Made by a program: the position numbers and the translations under genes. Under the pieces are notes generated by a model, which did no database searches, was not told the origin of the DNA, and was given only the letters and a program-made list of their open reading frames with translations. Shown here in pieces: positions 45,601 to 57,540 of a DNA stretch of 64,000 nt. This DNA is from Angiostrongylus vasorum (Eukaryota > Nematoda > Chromadorea > Rhabditida > Metastrongylidae): the NCBI GenBank assembly GCA_018806985.1, contig JADANN010000032.1, forward strand, positions 3,183,501 through 3,247,500, read 5' to 3'. The first letter of the stretch is position 1. Each line of letters starts with the position of its first letter.

Positions 45601-48600
45601 TGGCGTATTTTCTGATAACTAGTGTGACTGGAGAGTTTGAACTTGTTTCACTCGAAGAAGAAATAGTGCTCTACTACCAGAATGGTGCAAATTTTCTAAA
45701 CGCTTACTTTGTTTCTCAAATGGTTTAAAATAGAATTTTTCAAGAATTTAAGAACGGATTTTTAAGTGTTAGGCCAAAAATTCTTCCAACTACGACAGCC
45801 CTAAAGCACCAGCGATACATTGTGGAATACCATGACGTACTGATGTAAGGAAATACTGGTGAAATATGATCGACGAACTTTTGAAAACTTACAACTTAAT
45901 GCCCTAGAGTGTGTATACTTTCCTGATACCATTCTGTAAAATCTAGTGGCTATTATTTCGATTTATAACGTCCTCTAAGAGATGAGATATGATTGGTTAA
46001 GTGGGAAAGTGCGATCATTTTTTAAGCACTCATGAATCCTATGTGACTCACGTCGTCGCTAATGTGTCGCTGAGGTAAATAATAACAAAGTGATTAAACT
46101 ATTTCGAAATGGAAAACAACACAACTCTGCTAACAGAAACAATGAAGCTTTAGCTAATGAAATACAATAGAAAGAAGGGAGGAATCTTGGTGAATGAAAT
46201 AAAATTGTGCGATGGCTCGTTTTATGAATAGAACAGGTGGATGGCCTTCACTATTTGAAATATTCACATTCTTCAACGCCCAAAAAATGATGGGACTAGT
46301 GCTAAACCTAAGGATGACTCAGTTGATAAAGAACCTGTGATGTGATAAAGATTCAAGCGTTAGAAAAGATGGATTACAAAGGCCGCACCTTTTGCGATCA
46401 CATCATACACAGGTAAGCTTTAAAATTCTGGAACCTGCAGACTATGTGGGTATTTCTCTGTGCTTTAACAACTTGTGAAACTTAGAATGTCAATTTCGTT
46501 TGTTTTTTAGCTTAACGACACTTAATTAGGACTGTCATCGTGGTGATAATGGACTGTGTGAATGACTGCACCTCCAGTTCTGATCACATTCCGTCTACAT
46601 CCTGCACAAATGTCTTTGGAACTGTTTTCTTTTTCGCGTTTTCCTCAGCCTCATTTTCTGACCGGAGACAAGAATACTTCTCAGCTAGGTAACGTCTTCG
46701 GATTTGCGCTTCAGTTCGTTTTGATTGCGCATTCTGGCCTCCTTGATGAAGGACATGAAATACTGGTCGAGTCGATTCTCTCTGGACTCCTGCGATAGCC
46801 ATGTTAGGGTGTTCGAAGCTCTTCGTCACAAGCGATGGTGGATCCTTTTTGTGGATGGGAAACACCGAACTGATCCCCTGACAAATCTAGTATCAATTTC
46901 TCAACTGTAGAGAAATAAGAAGCTAAGTTTGTCTAAGGCGAGGTCGAGGATATTGTGGCACGTATTGAGCGTCATCACTACCCACTGTGCTAACCGCACT
47001 TCACTTTAATCTATAAGGCCCCCACGCCGTTTTGCGCGGCTGGCCCACTCGAAGATGAGGAATTTTACGTCGGCTGCGGGGGTTTATGGTTTTTTGACAA
47101 AAAAAAGATTTTTCAGTGACTGTAGTACTTCATAAGTCCTGAACATGACAAAATTGTAGAAGAGAGTTTGCTCTATCATTCTATGGGTGTGAATGATGTG
47201 TACGCTACTATTTTCTGTGTGTCGCTACGGTCCATTATGAGAATAAATTGCTGTCAGCACTTGGAAGTACTTTGCACCACTTTTAGCCTGTTTCGGTGAT
47301 TTTACATCCGCACATTCCATTCAATGATCATAGGAGCTAAAACGAAACAATACTAATTTGCTAGCCAAATTACCAGAAAAAGTCTTTTGCAAATCATTAA
47401 GCAAGAGAATGGTTTTCTAGTCTCACCACCCTACCTATTTCTATCTACTTTCGGCTAGCTATCGAACGAGTATACATAGTAAAAAAAAAGCTCCGGAACC
47501 CATTAAACCGAATACGGATGCCATAGGTGTCAATATCGTCGCTTGGTCGAAACTGCTATGGACACTATGGTGTCCATAAGGGGCGTTATGGGTTAACAAA
47601 GTTCTGAAGCCAACACAACTGATCTATTGTACCACCAAACAGCAGAAAAATAAACAGATGTGTTATATACATTTCCTTGTGTAAAAAAAAGCTGAACTTG
47701 GTTTCTATTGCACATGTATTCGAAGGCGAAAACCGATGAATCCAGCTATGAATAAGACTTTTTCGCCGACAAATCCTTATCATATAGATAAGCTGTTAGG
47801 TGTTTATAGCGATGTAGTTAAAGGGGTTCCTGCAAAGCGCACTGAATATTTGGTTCGATATCGCGCTACGGTCTCTCCAAACCTTCCTTCTCTCCGAGAT
47901 CGAGAAGTGGGTCCACGACTGGTCTAGGAGGGTAAAAATGCGAAGCGGAAATATTGGTAAGCTCCATTAGCTACTATATAGGCCAAATTGCATAGATCAC
48001 CTCTACAACGCTATAAATTGAGCAAAATGATCAATCCACATTCCTCAATGGTTGATCAGCATCGAACGCTTAATCGTTTACACTTTAAGGTGAGTTATCG
48101 AACTTCAGAATATGGGAATCGTCCAGAAGCAATGTAATATACTAAGAGATGGATAGAAGCAAGTAAAAAACAAGTTAGTTATGGTATAATATTAGAACAT
48201 TGGAAAGGATATTCTGGTGATGAAAACTTGCCGTTCACAGCTGTACAACTGCTCGTAAGTACGACTTTCTTAACTGAATACTCTTTGGACGCCGCTCGTA
48301 GTACGTTGAGCGTACCGGTGACGGCGATATCCACACAACTAGCATCAGCTACGATCATAAACGGAGAGGCAACGTGCAGGATGTACTGGCAACCGGAGAC
48401 AGCACTGAAAAGTACTGATTCGGATTTGTAAGTCTGCGACAACAAAAATCATTCTTTATAGTAGTACGTAAGCACATCACTGTAGCACACATTCCTCCCG
48501 TTCCTTACTTTTCATCGCAAAAAGTCCATTGAAAAAAAGTCGCATATGAGCTGTTACGTTTGAGTCGGACTGACACATTTTAGTGAGTTTACAACGTTGC

Positions 48601-51546
48601 CATGTTGCAGTAGCTCGTAGATCTCAACGCTAATCATAATTTTAACTCAGTCTTTTAGCACCACCTTTTCCAACATTCTCCATTCATCAGATCTGCTTCG
48701 ACTAATTCAAGCCGTCCGTCCTGCTGAAGTCTTCGAATCGGTGCCACCTTAACAAGCATATTTTATTTCCTGATACTACAAGCACATCGAAAAGTAAAGA
48801 TGTTCTTTTGCCAGTGAATCCAGTTATATTACATGATGTCAGGATGATGAAATTGTCTATTCAGACTACTAGAAATTCTTGTTTAGTATGAAAGTTTACG
48901 AAAAAAAAGGCTGTAATTGATCGGTTTCACTTAGGGTTTCAGTGTGAATTTGATGAGCGGTTTCATATCTTCATGAGAACACACTTACAAAGGTTAGATT
49001 ATAGGTAAGTAACTATGTCGTGCTACCCGTGTAGCCCAGTAGTCGGAGGCGCCCTGCAATACACACGAGATAGATTCCTGCGCCCCCAGGCCCACTAAGC
49101 CTTCAATGCGTCCGGGGTCGGCAAATTGGTACCAGACTTGTCTAGGAGGATAGCAGCACTGGCTCGATACATCGTTAGGCCACCGCGAGTCATCGTAAAG
49201 GCTAGATATGCGTTCAATCACCTCCAAACGATGCTTAGTGAAGTCGAATGCATAGCGCAACAAGACTTCACTGGGTGCAATCGGCATTCCGAGCCAACCA
49301 AGTTCCTATCCCTCGCTGTCGACTAACTGCTTCCAGGCTTGTCTAGGGGGCATAGGGAAACGCTGACTCTAAACAATGGTACGGCACCTTAAGTCATTGT
49401 ATAGGCCGAATGGGCATTCAATCAGCTCTACGATAGTACGAATGGAGTAGAATGCACGGTGCATCTTTAAGGTGTGGGTCGAAGCTTCTTAACTACGAAT
49501 TGTTTCATTTCTTATGAAATGAACGCTATGAACTCAACTCGTCGGCTACGTGGGAGCTAAGACGTAGGGGTCCGGCATCGAAATGAAGGGTGATATTGGC
49601 TACGCCCACGCGCAAGACTGCGGTACCACGTTCGATCTATTCAGCCACTTACTTGTTTGCAAAATCCAATAAAACATACCTTTTTCTCATTTTTCAAGCT
49701 TCTTACTGTTCCTCTCACACGATAACCATAATTCAGTAGTAGGCGAACGCAGTGTGATGCAATGTAACCCGACGCTCCAGTCACCAATACCACTGAAGAG
49801 GCTTAAGCTATGAAAAAGAAATAACAACAATCACAGTAACAATAACAATGAAATAACAGGAACAAATAAGAAAAAAAAAGTAGCTGAGAGAAAGTCGAAG
49901 TGAAGGACCCGCATGGTATGGTGGTGAACACGTTAGCTCCCTGAAAGGGTAGTAGCAGGTTCGATCCTTAGCGGGAGTTTTGCAAATATCTCAGCATCAG
50001 TGCGGCTGTATTTCAGGCAATAATTACCCTGCCGTAAAACATTGTAATAGGCAGTAAATGAAAAAGTCAACATTTAGAAATAAAACGTTGCTTCCTGATA
50101 GGAAAAAGTCTAGGTTCCAAAACCAACACCTAGTTTCTTCTTAAGACCAGATGAACAAAAAAAGATAGAGTTCATTTATCAATTCCGAAGAAAAAGTGGC
50201 GTTGCAATTTTGGGAAGAAAAAAAGAGCAGACTGAGAAAGAAGTTTAGATAAAATCGAAAAACATTTAAAAACGACGTAACATCGAAGAACAATCAGACT
50301 GATTTTACGTAGGCAGGAATCATGAGATTCTGTCTCTTCGTTTGAGAAAGCTTGCTAATTCATTACCTTAGAAAACCATATGTACTGTCGGTCTTGTTTG
50401 ACGTTAGTAGTTGTCTTTTTTGTCTTCAAAATCATTTGTGTAGGCCACAATTTAAAAAAAGTGTATTAGCAAAGGGCGCGTGTGGCGCAGTAGTCGGAGG
50501 CGCCCTGCAACACACGTGGAATCTATCCCCGCGCCCGTGGCCCACCAAGCCTTACATCCCTCCGGGGTCAGCAAACTGGTATCAGATTTGCCTGGGAGAA
50601 TAGCAGCAGTGGCTCGATACATAGGTAGGCCACCGCGAGCCATTGTAAAGGCCAGATATGCATTCGATCACCTCCAAACGATGCTTCATGAAATGGAATG
50701 CGTGGCGCATCCCTCCGGATAGATCAACGCCGACAGCTTTATCCTTTATCCTTTTATATTAGCAATTCGCAACTGACTTTAGTAAGCGTCCTCTATGCGT
50801 AGTTGAAAGTTTACAGTATTTTCTAGTTGGTACCGTATCGTTCCTTATAGCAGACGTTTTCCTTGACTCCCTGTCATGGAACGTCCACCTTTTTTTTCAT
50901 AGTACGGGTTCTCAGGCCTTGGTGAACACTTCATTAGACTTGTGTGAAAGTGCGAATTGCAGAATTAAACAAAAAAAAGAACTGCGGTACGAATGACTTC
51001 CAGATGTGAGATTTGCAAGGACAAATTTTCCCTTCTATCACTTGTTGTAGTAATACTTTCTACCGATAATCAACAAAGTATTTAAAAGTGGTTCTTCCTA
51101 TTCAATGCCGACTGTCGCATTTTGTCGTCCTACAAGCTGTCAAAGTCCAGTACTTTCCGCGAATCTGCACAAAGGCGGTGATGCATTTCTCTCGGAAAAT
51201 TTTAGGTTTCACCCCCTATTTTCACTGCTACTATTATTATTAATATTATCATTATTTCATTATCATATTTTCTTACAAATGACTTCTTTTTAAGGAAGCT
51301 TTAGAGAACAGTGACATCTTCAATTGATAGCGAATATTCTGCTTCTGAAGAAGAAAGAAAAACCTTTTGCTTCCTTTGATCATGGACTGATAAGAGCGTG
51401 ATAAATGTGATAGGTCACAGAGTAGATGAGTATCATCTACTGATCTTCACATCACCAAAATGTTGTTTAAATCGATTCGTAAAAAGTAGTGACACTAAGA
51501 AAAAATCTGCTCAGAACTCACGTGTGTCGTTATTGGCGCTATCCAT
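40165..51546 (-). CDS. Extended short-chain dehydrogenase/reductase (3beta-HSD / dihydroflavonol-reductase-like)
   Basis: NAD(P)-dependent oxidoreductase of the extended SDR superfamily; the substrate cannot be told. Ten exons on the minus strand: 51546-51522, 49792-49680, 48747-48665, 48404-48232, 45460-45319, 45039-44964, 43394-43260, 41992-41923, 41522-41401, 40329-40165 (stop TAA). All phases match and the sum is exactly 368 codons. The Rossmann cofactor loop TGASGYIASH is at residues 13-22, HVASP at 84-88, the catalytic Ser region VVLTSSC at 121-127, and the active-site YxxxK (YSRSK) at 156-160. NPTFVVGP and DVRDVAKAHVEAM are further family motifs. Intron 4 starts with GC (AACG/GCAAGT). 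Start: a 25-base first exon, ATG then eight codons, is the only upstream exon giving the right phase; it is the least certain part. Introns carry SINEs A and B. Confidence 0.88.
40500..40860 (-). repeat. Diverged SINE family A copy
   Basis: catgcattcaactatatc, gtggcgagctgccgatatgt, cgtcccagacaaacgtag and cccggtgagatggacggc recall family A in reverse. Strongly decayed. Lies in the last SDR intron. Confidence 0.4.
41035..41080 (-). ncRNA. Hammerhead-like motif (Penelope-type), decayed
   Basis: Minus strand: CCAGGCUUUGAAAA, AGGUGGAACCG, CAAACGUC, AGAU. The same agtttgatctttcc lead-in as other copies precedes it. Neither stem pairs fully. Confidence 0.4.
42055..42325 (-). repeat. SINE family A copy
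   Basis: cttggcgttgatcagtttct, gagtcatgtattcaacttca, tggcctaccgatatgtcaag, head side ccaaccactgagttacatgc. Diverged. Confidence 0.6.
42577..42648. repeat. (TA)n microsatellite, about 36 units
   Basis: Uninterrupted alternating TA of about 72 bp within an SDR intron. Open frames across it are artefacts. Confidence 0.97.
42878..43130 (+). repeat. tRNA-like SINE with perfect B box
   Basis: ggcgtgtgtagcacaattgt (A-box side), ggtcgctggttcgattccgg (B box GGTTCGATTCC), then a body (agcgttacatccttttgggc) and a family A-like tail (ggccgaatatgtcttcagtc). Probably a sibling family to A. Confidence 0.65.
43770..44012 (-). repeat. SINE family A copy
   Basis: ctcgacttcactaagtaccg, ggtggcctgctgatgtatcg, ctggtaccaatttgccgacg, gggatcgatcccatgtgtat (B box), gcagggcgcctccgaccact. 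Confidence 0.85.
44015..44960. other. SDR intron, mostly unassigned
   Basis: A family A tail-like fragment (agagtcggatgcatggtgaa, agattgatcaacgccggatg) lies at 44770-44820. Nothing else was recognised. Confidence 0.35.
45470..48220. other. Large SDR intron, mostly unassigned
   Basis: Holds the segment at 46735-46800 shared with 8250-8280, a perfect 9-bp-stem hairpin at 47557-47578 (tatggacac/gtgtccata), and open frames without recognised content. No gene is proposed. Confidence 0.4.
49028..49268 (+). repeat. SINE family A copy
   Basis: gtgtagcccagtagtcggag, gcgccctgcaatacacacga, ggtcggcaaattggtaccag, ggccaccgcgagtcatcgta, aacgatgcttagtgaagtcg. A second tail-only fragment follows at 49330-49470. 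Confidence 0.8.
49880..50080 (+). repeat. SINE family B copy
   Basis: gacccgcatggtatggtggt, gaacacgttagctccctgaa, gcaggttcgatccttagcgg (B box), gttttgcaaatatctcagca, gtaataggcagtaaatgaaa. Lies in the first SDR intron. Confidence 0.85.
50474..50752 (+). repeat. SINE family A, best-preserved copy
   Basis: Head gggcgcgtgtggcgcagtag (A box TGGCGCAGTAG), cgccctgcaacacacgtg, tctatccccgcgcccgtggc, then ggggtcagcaaactggtatc, ggctcgatacataggtaggc, gatgcttcatgaaatggaat, and tail gatcaacgccgacagcttta tcctttt. The head folds tRNA-like in outline; no tRNA function is expected. Confidence 0.88.
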
Positions 51547-51589
51547 CGAAGTGCGACCGTTGTTCTAAAGGAATTCGAATTTTGTACAG

Positions 51590-51793
51590 TTGTCTATGAA
51601 AAGTGAAGTTGTAATCGTTGCAGTTCGAACGAGTTCGCCGAAGTTGGCAGCGAAATTAAACGAAACCGAATTTGAAAGAAAAGAAGCGGACTGTGAAAAA
51701 TATATGAATCGATCGGCAGATGATACGGGCTTAGAGGTAGCCTCAAAATCGTGTTGTTCGACGAAATCAAAAAAAAACCGATATTCTAACTAG
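51590..51793 (+). other. Open frame divergent from the SDR start
   Basis: A 67-codon frame (starts MSMKSEVVIVAVRTSS) begins 44 bp upstream of the SDR first exon on the opposite strand. No family, splice partner or start context supports it. It may be promoter-side DNA. Confidence 0.2.
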
Positions 51794-51975
51794 TAGGCTT
51801 TCGCCCGTTTTTCATTCTCCAGAATATGAATGGAGAAATACAGTACTAGTGACATTAAAGTATTTAAACTGAAGTGATCAGTATTTAAACACTCAAAGTG
51901 AAATAGTTAAACATAAAGGGTTAAATTAAACTTCATTTCTTCATTTCACTAATAGTACATGGCAAACTACATAAG

Positions 51976-52190
51976 CTAGCGAAGAGACGACTGTAGAAAG
52001 GCTGTCTCTTTTGGTTTTGACACTATCGAGGTCAACTGGTCGATAGATGATGGAAATCGCCGTTCATAGGGATCCGGGCCGTCGCCCACCACGACGGATA
52101 TTCGTGGGTGGTTGTCGATATCACTTGGGCTCCAGGTGGCTGTCATCGACACCAGCTCGGCACCGTTCTGAATTTTTGCTGGTGAAAACA
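51976..52190 (-). other. Possible C-terminal exon of an unidentified gene
   Basis: After a CACCAG or AATTCAG acceptor near 52170-52190, the minus strand reads NGAELVSMTATWSPSDIDNH, RISVVVGDGPDPYERRFPS and a stop at 51976. The composition is protein-like. Upstream DNA is SINE B, so no partner exon could be attached. Confidence 0.3.
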
Positions 52191-52299
52191 ACTGAACGTT
52201 TTTGACGATGACAATGGATTAGAAATAAAGGACGCCTGGCAATGGACGGAGGAACGAAACGTATGTTCTTTTTAGAAAGTTCTGATTTTTTCGACCAAA

Positions 52300-52515
52300 T
52301 GAACCAGCTGAGAGACAAGCGAAACGAACGAGCCGCATGGTGTGGTGGTGAACGCGTTAGCCCCTGAAAGGGTAATAGCGCGTTCGTTCGTTCTCTCGCA
52401 GACACCTACGGCCCGGTGTTTTGCAAATATCTCAGCACTATTGTGGTTGTATTTCGCATAATATCCTGCCATGAAAATTTGTAGAAAGCGGCAAATAAAA
52501 AGCAAACATTTAACT
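52300..52515 (+). repeat. SINE family B copy
   Basis: gagccgcatggtgtggtggt, gaacgcgttagcccctgaaa, gtgttttgcaaatatctcag, gtagaaagcggcaaataaaa. The B box region is altered by a short cgttcgttcgttc expansion at 52380-52392. Confidence 0.85.
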
Positions 52516-52519
52516 ATGA

Positions 52520-53660
52520 GTATTTTGGCACAAGGTCATGTTAACTTCACTAAGTCATAAAATGATGTGGTTTTGTTTGCATAAAAGATTTTTCACCCTT
52601 TTCATACCGTTTTCTTTTCAAGGTGTTCCCAGTTTACGAGCAGTATGGGACAACTAAACACTAAGATGCGAGTGAACGTCGAACAGGTACTGGATTAATT
52701 CCGCCATTACAGTGAGTGCTCGTCACAGTAAATTAGCACTAAACGATTTGTTGTAAGACTACACTACATTTATACTTATTGGTTAAATAACATTCCATTA
52801 AAAACCTCTTGTTGACATCGAAGTCAATTATGAATAACAATTCAATTCTCGTTCCATTTGTCTGCAAAGTGAATTGGAACTTTCGTTTCTCTGGTGATAA
52901 GACACTCTTCATTCAGGATACTCGTGAGTTCAAATTCAGCACTGATATTGAACGAAATACGTGAATAAAGAGATGGAGAGAAAAGGAGGAAAGCGAACAG
53001 ACGACAGGGAGACACAATGGAAGAATAAATAAAGTGGGAAGTTTAACCAGTGGCACTGTAAATGGGAAATTACACTTTTGTTACACAATCTGAGCAACAT
53101 CCCAGAAAAAAACCCTCCATCATTCAACGAAATACGACAATAAACCGCAATCAGTGAGTAAGATACGGATCGATTAAAACCGCGAACTGATCGATAAATG
53201 AACACACGCGTGGAATAATTTTCAATTCAGAACAGTTGAAAAAAGATGACGAGGAAAAGAAGAGAAGTGTTTGGAATTCAAGTGCTATACAAGAAATTTC
53301 ATGGACGAAAACTTTTATAAGAAAACTAGATATATTAAAATTCCGAATGACTCCATGAGAACTATTGGTAAAACAGGACTAAGAATATAAGGTTTGACGA
53401 AAACCTTCCACATTATTCACTATGCAATCTATGAAACTATGCAGCTTTAGCATCTACTGACCGCTTCATATCTGAGCGTTAAATATTCGATTACTTATGA
53501 AATCAATCGAACTGCAAGGCTAAGATAGAAAGTGGTGCAGGACATGAGATGAAGAAGCTCGTACGTGAGTAGATCAAGAATATAAGAAGTGGTAGAAGAA
53601 GAAGTGAGTTATCGGATCTTTTGTAAAAATAGGATGCTAAGAAAAAATATCTGTGAAAGA
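52520..53660. other. Intergenic, nothing recognised
   Basis: No coding block or repeat family was recognised. Confidence 0.4.
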
Positions 53661-53774
53661 CTGGTTTAGTAGTCACGAATAACGAGATGAATAGCGGTCA
53701 TGCATGGTCTCTTACGCGGATAACTCTCCCAACACGACGCCATGATGTTCGCTATCACCGTCGGACAATCCTGC

Positions 53775-54890
53775 AACGAGTTCTTAATACTAAGAAACCG
53801 GTTTTCAACTAAGCAAACGTCCCTATTGTCAGCAAATTCTGACAAATCGGGGCAACAACTTCGAAAATAAGTCAAAAACTCTGAGCATTTTCTATGGGAT
53901 TTAATTCTAATCGAGAAGAAGCTAATGCTTGTATGGTGAGCAGACACAAGATTGTGATTGGTATTATATTTATTCAACACTAGCCAAAGTCTGGGCGAAT
54001 TTTCAACTTCTTAGACCATGGAAAGATAAGGGAAGGAAAGAAAAGGAAAGCCAAACTGACAAGCAATCGACTCATGCAAATACTTCCATAACCACGACAG
54101 AAACTGCAAACCTGAATTCCATTCGCATGGAAAACAGCTTTTTAAACACCTCCACTTTTTTGTCTGCCTTTTACATAATGAGGGAGATCATCCGCACAGG
54201 AACTACACGGGTGACGAATGTGCCGGTCTCGGCTGACACGAGATGCTTTTATCGCACGCTTTCTAAGAGATCGGGTACACCGTACCAGAACACGTGTACT
54301 TACAGTTCGTATAAGATCGGACACACCGCACCCGAACTCATGTAATCATCGCTCGTAAGAGACTGGGTACACCGTAACCTAACTCATGCAATCGCCGTCC
54401 CGTCACTGCCCTGCCGTTAGGGCAAATTGTTCGATTTTGTGTTATTCGTAGGCACTCATATAAGTAATTTCGTACTAACTACGACACAGAGTTTTCAGTG
54501 GTAGTTCATTGGCTCCAGTGAATTTCTCTAGATGGGACTTTTCAGGTTTTGAAAGTCTGACGATGCGTCTAGTCTTGAACGATAATAAATTGGTAAATGC
54601 AAGAACATCACGTAGACTACGTGCAGTCATACGCAACGTTGCCTTAAAAAATGGGTTCGGTTGATGAGAAACTTTGACCTAACTCTGACAGTGGGAGTGT
54701 ACCATGTATTACACAAAAATTACACGATTTACCCTAAGGGGGAGAGTCGTTGGTAGTATGAAGTCGGGGGCGGTGGTCTGTTGTAAAATGTGCGAAAAAA
54801 AGCGTCTCACGTGACCTGAGACAAGTAAATTCTTCACGATTTAAACTCTGTGCAGCTGGTCTACCTGGCCATGGGACAACGGCTAGCGAT
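53775..54890. other. Kinase intron, unassigned
   Basis: Includes a local repeat near 54260-54390 (gagatcgggtacaccgta, aagatcggacacaccgca, agagactgggtacaccgta: three imperfect units of about 50 bp). No gene was seen. Confidence 0.4.
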
Positions 54891-55152
54891 AAAGTTTCTG
54901 GGGTTATCAATTTCTTGGGGATGCACCATGCATTTGACTTCGTTGATTTCGTAATGGTTGAATGCATATATGGCCTACAGAATAACTTGTGCTGTATGGA
55001 ATCAGTGCTGCTATCTCCAGAAACCAGTCTGCTACCAATTTGCCGACCCCAAAGGGATCAATGGCTCGGTGAGTCCTAAGCGAAATATTGAACCCTTTAT
55101 TGATCCAGTGTGTGTTGCAGGGCACCTCTGGCCACTACGCTATACGCGACCT
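54890..55152 (-). repeat. SINE family A copy
   Basis: gatgcaccatgcatttgact, tcgttgatttcgtaatggtt, ctaccaatttgccgacccca, gcagggcacctctggccact. Diverged. Lies in the last kinase intron. Confidence 0.7.
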
Positions 55153-55262
55153 CAATACGTATAAATTATACAAAAAACGATACTTAAAGAAGCTGTTTAT
55201 CATGTGATTGAAGTCTAGGGTTTCAAGTTTCTTTTATTAGGATTACGAAAGGTGATCTTTCA

Positions 55263-55304
55263 AGGCCTTGAGGAAAGCGAGACCCGTCGAAACGTTAGTC
55301 ATTG
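55263..55304 (+). ncRNA. Hammerhead-like motif (Penelope-type)
   Basis: GGCC, UUGAGGA, AAGCGAGACCCGUC, GAAACGUU, AGUC. The core and GAAA are kept. The cleavage-step base has changed to U, as at 21557. Confidence 0.4.
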
Positions 55305-57540
55305 TGGAATAAATGTTCTGATAATCTGTCTGCTCATCATGACAACAGTGACGAACTGAGCAATGCCGAGGTCGGTCTTGGGGATTTCTAGTCATATGTG
55401 TTTGCTCTAAACTTCCTCACTGAAACTAAACGGTTACTAACAAACTTACTTCTCAGACGGTTACTCCTCTCATTAATTGCTCTGTCGCTTCTTATATTGT
55501 AATAACGAAGCCACGGCACACCTTGGTAGCTTCAGTTTACTATCGATAGGGACAACTTCAGTAGGGTACTGTAGTGCAGACTATCTGCTGCTTATTATTA
55601 TAGTCGGTTGCGAGATAGCTGGTGATACCCCCTAGCTTGTGTTTTGCTATATTTGTATTTTCGCTCACTTCCGGAATTATCATTCTGTAATTATTTTGAA
55701 GAATCATTTCTTTCACAGCATTCGGTGTCAATTCTCCGTACGGTTCACTTCCGTCTGAATACACTTCCCACATCAATACACCTAAAGAAAAAACGAGGAC
55801 ACGTTTGCTGTAAATGAATTTTCTTTTGATGTCCGAAGAATGAAGAAATTATCCTACCAAATGACCAGATATCCGATTTCAGACTGTAATCACGATTTTT
55901 CAGTACTTCAGGTGCTTGCCATTTAACAGCAATCGCTCTGTTTGAAGTGTCATGCATTTCGCGAATCGGTTCACACAAAGAAAAGCCAGATATCTTAACT
56001 ACCTAAACATGATCCGATCGATAATGTGAAATATATAGCTCTAGGGAAAAAATGATGCGCATGCAAACCGCAGCGATCAAATCCTCGCTGATAAAAAGTG
56101 CGTTTGTTGTTCTCCAACCCAGTACATTGCGTGCATTAACATACTTTAAAAAAAAATCAGATAGACAGATAGACGATTTGATTAACTGAGTGCTAAAGTT
56201 TCCCCAACATTTCTTTTGGAAATCGATTTTTGACATATACACGACCAAACGTAACTTTTTGTAGCGATCGTGCACAATGTGCATCGAGGAACTCATCCGA
56301 AAAAACGATTTTTGTAAATTATTAAATGTAGAGGACAGCTACTCATGGACTAGATCTAGCACACGAATCCTGTGCTTGATAAGCTGTCGACTGAGTATAG
56401 AAATTGCAGCAAATAGACGCCTTGCAATAAAGTAAGCACTAGGAAGGAGTGTACACTGAAGTCAGTGGACACGAGATACCATTTCCATCCATATGTGCAT
56501 TGAAACCAATTCGTACCGTGATTTATTTGTTAAAACTATCGATTTGTGCGAAAGATCTACCAGCGCATCGTTCAGCATGCAGTTACGTGCAGCGATGTCC
56601 CGATGAATACATCCTGATTCGGCAAGGTAGGCAAGACCGGCCCGCTGTCTCGCAAACGAGACGTCGCTTCTCCGTCGCCGAAGTGCATCCGCGATTTCGT
56701 TTGAGATACGTCAACAGCGAAACTGAAATATTCGTCAATGTGAGAAGCACTAAAACCCAAATAAAAAACCAACTCATTTAACAAATGGCAACTGATGAGA
56801 AGTTCCAGAGAAAGCACCGTAGTCGAGTTGTAGAAGAACACTTACTTGGAAAGAATTCGAGAACGAGAATTATCGGATTGTAGTGTAATGCAACGCCGTA
56901 GATTTGTCCAACGTTCTCATGATGCAGCGAACGCAAAAGTCGTGCTTCCTTCATGAAACGTCCGAGAGCCTTACGATCGCACTGAAATCGTCTGTAAAGC
57001 TGACACCAACGAGGTTGTAGAAGGGGAGAACATCGTGCACAATAGGTGTTGGTGTTCGTTAAGTAGCTACATCAACTTTTTTCTCCATTGGTGAGTAGAA
57101 GTTATGTTGTCAAAAGTATTTCTTTTTCTTCCTCATTCAAATCACAGAATAATAAACTGACAGTCTAAATTCAACGCCGACCAATATACACTTTTTTAAA
57201 TTCTACAGGGCCAGATACCACAAGCTGTGCAGATCCCAGCACTCGATTCATCTCTTCAGATTCATATTCAACGATGGTCAACGGTTTCTGCATGTGTTTT
57301 TGGTTAATTATTGAGGATTTTTAGTCTTGGAACTATCATTGAATGCTGCTCAAGTCGATTGAAGAGAGCTGGTTGATTCCAGTGAAGACTGGCACCTACT
57401 TCCCTACCCCGATGAGATGAGGATTTAGTTGGTCCAGTGCCGAATTGAATAAGGGCCGTGTGTTTATTGAACTGCATCGCTACGAATGCATGCGTCTCAG
57501 TACACATCTAAAATTTACATATATGGATATTAAGATAGAA

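Noticed and set aside
50474..50545. Functional tRNA genes at SINE heads (also 42878 and 57541)
   Set aside because: Promoter boxes are present but no complete cloverleaf with anticodon arm and acceptor stem forms, and SINE bodies follow directly.
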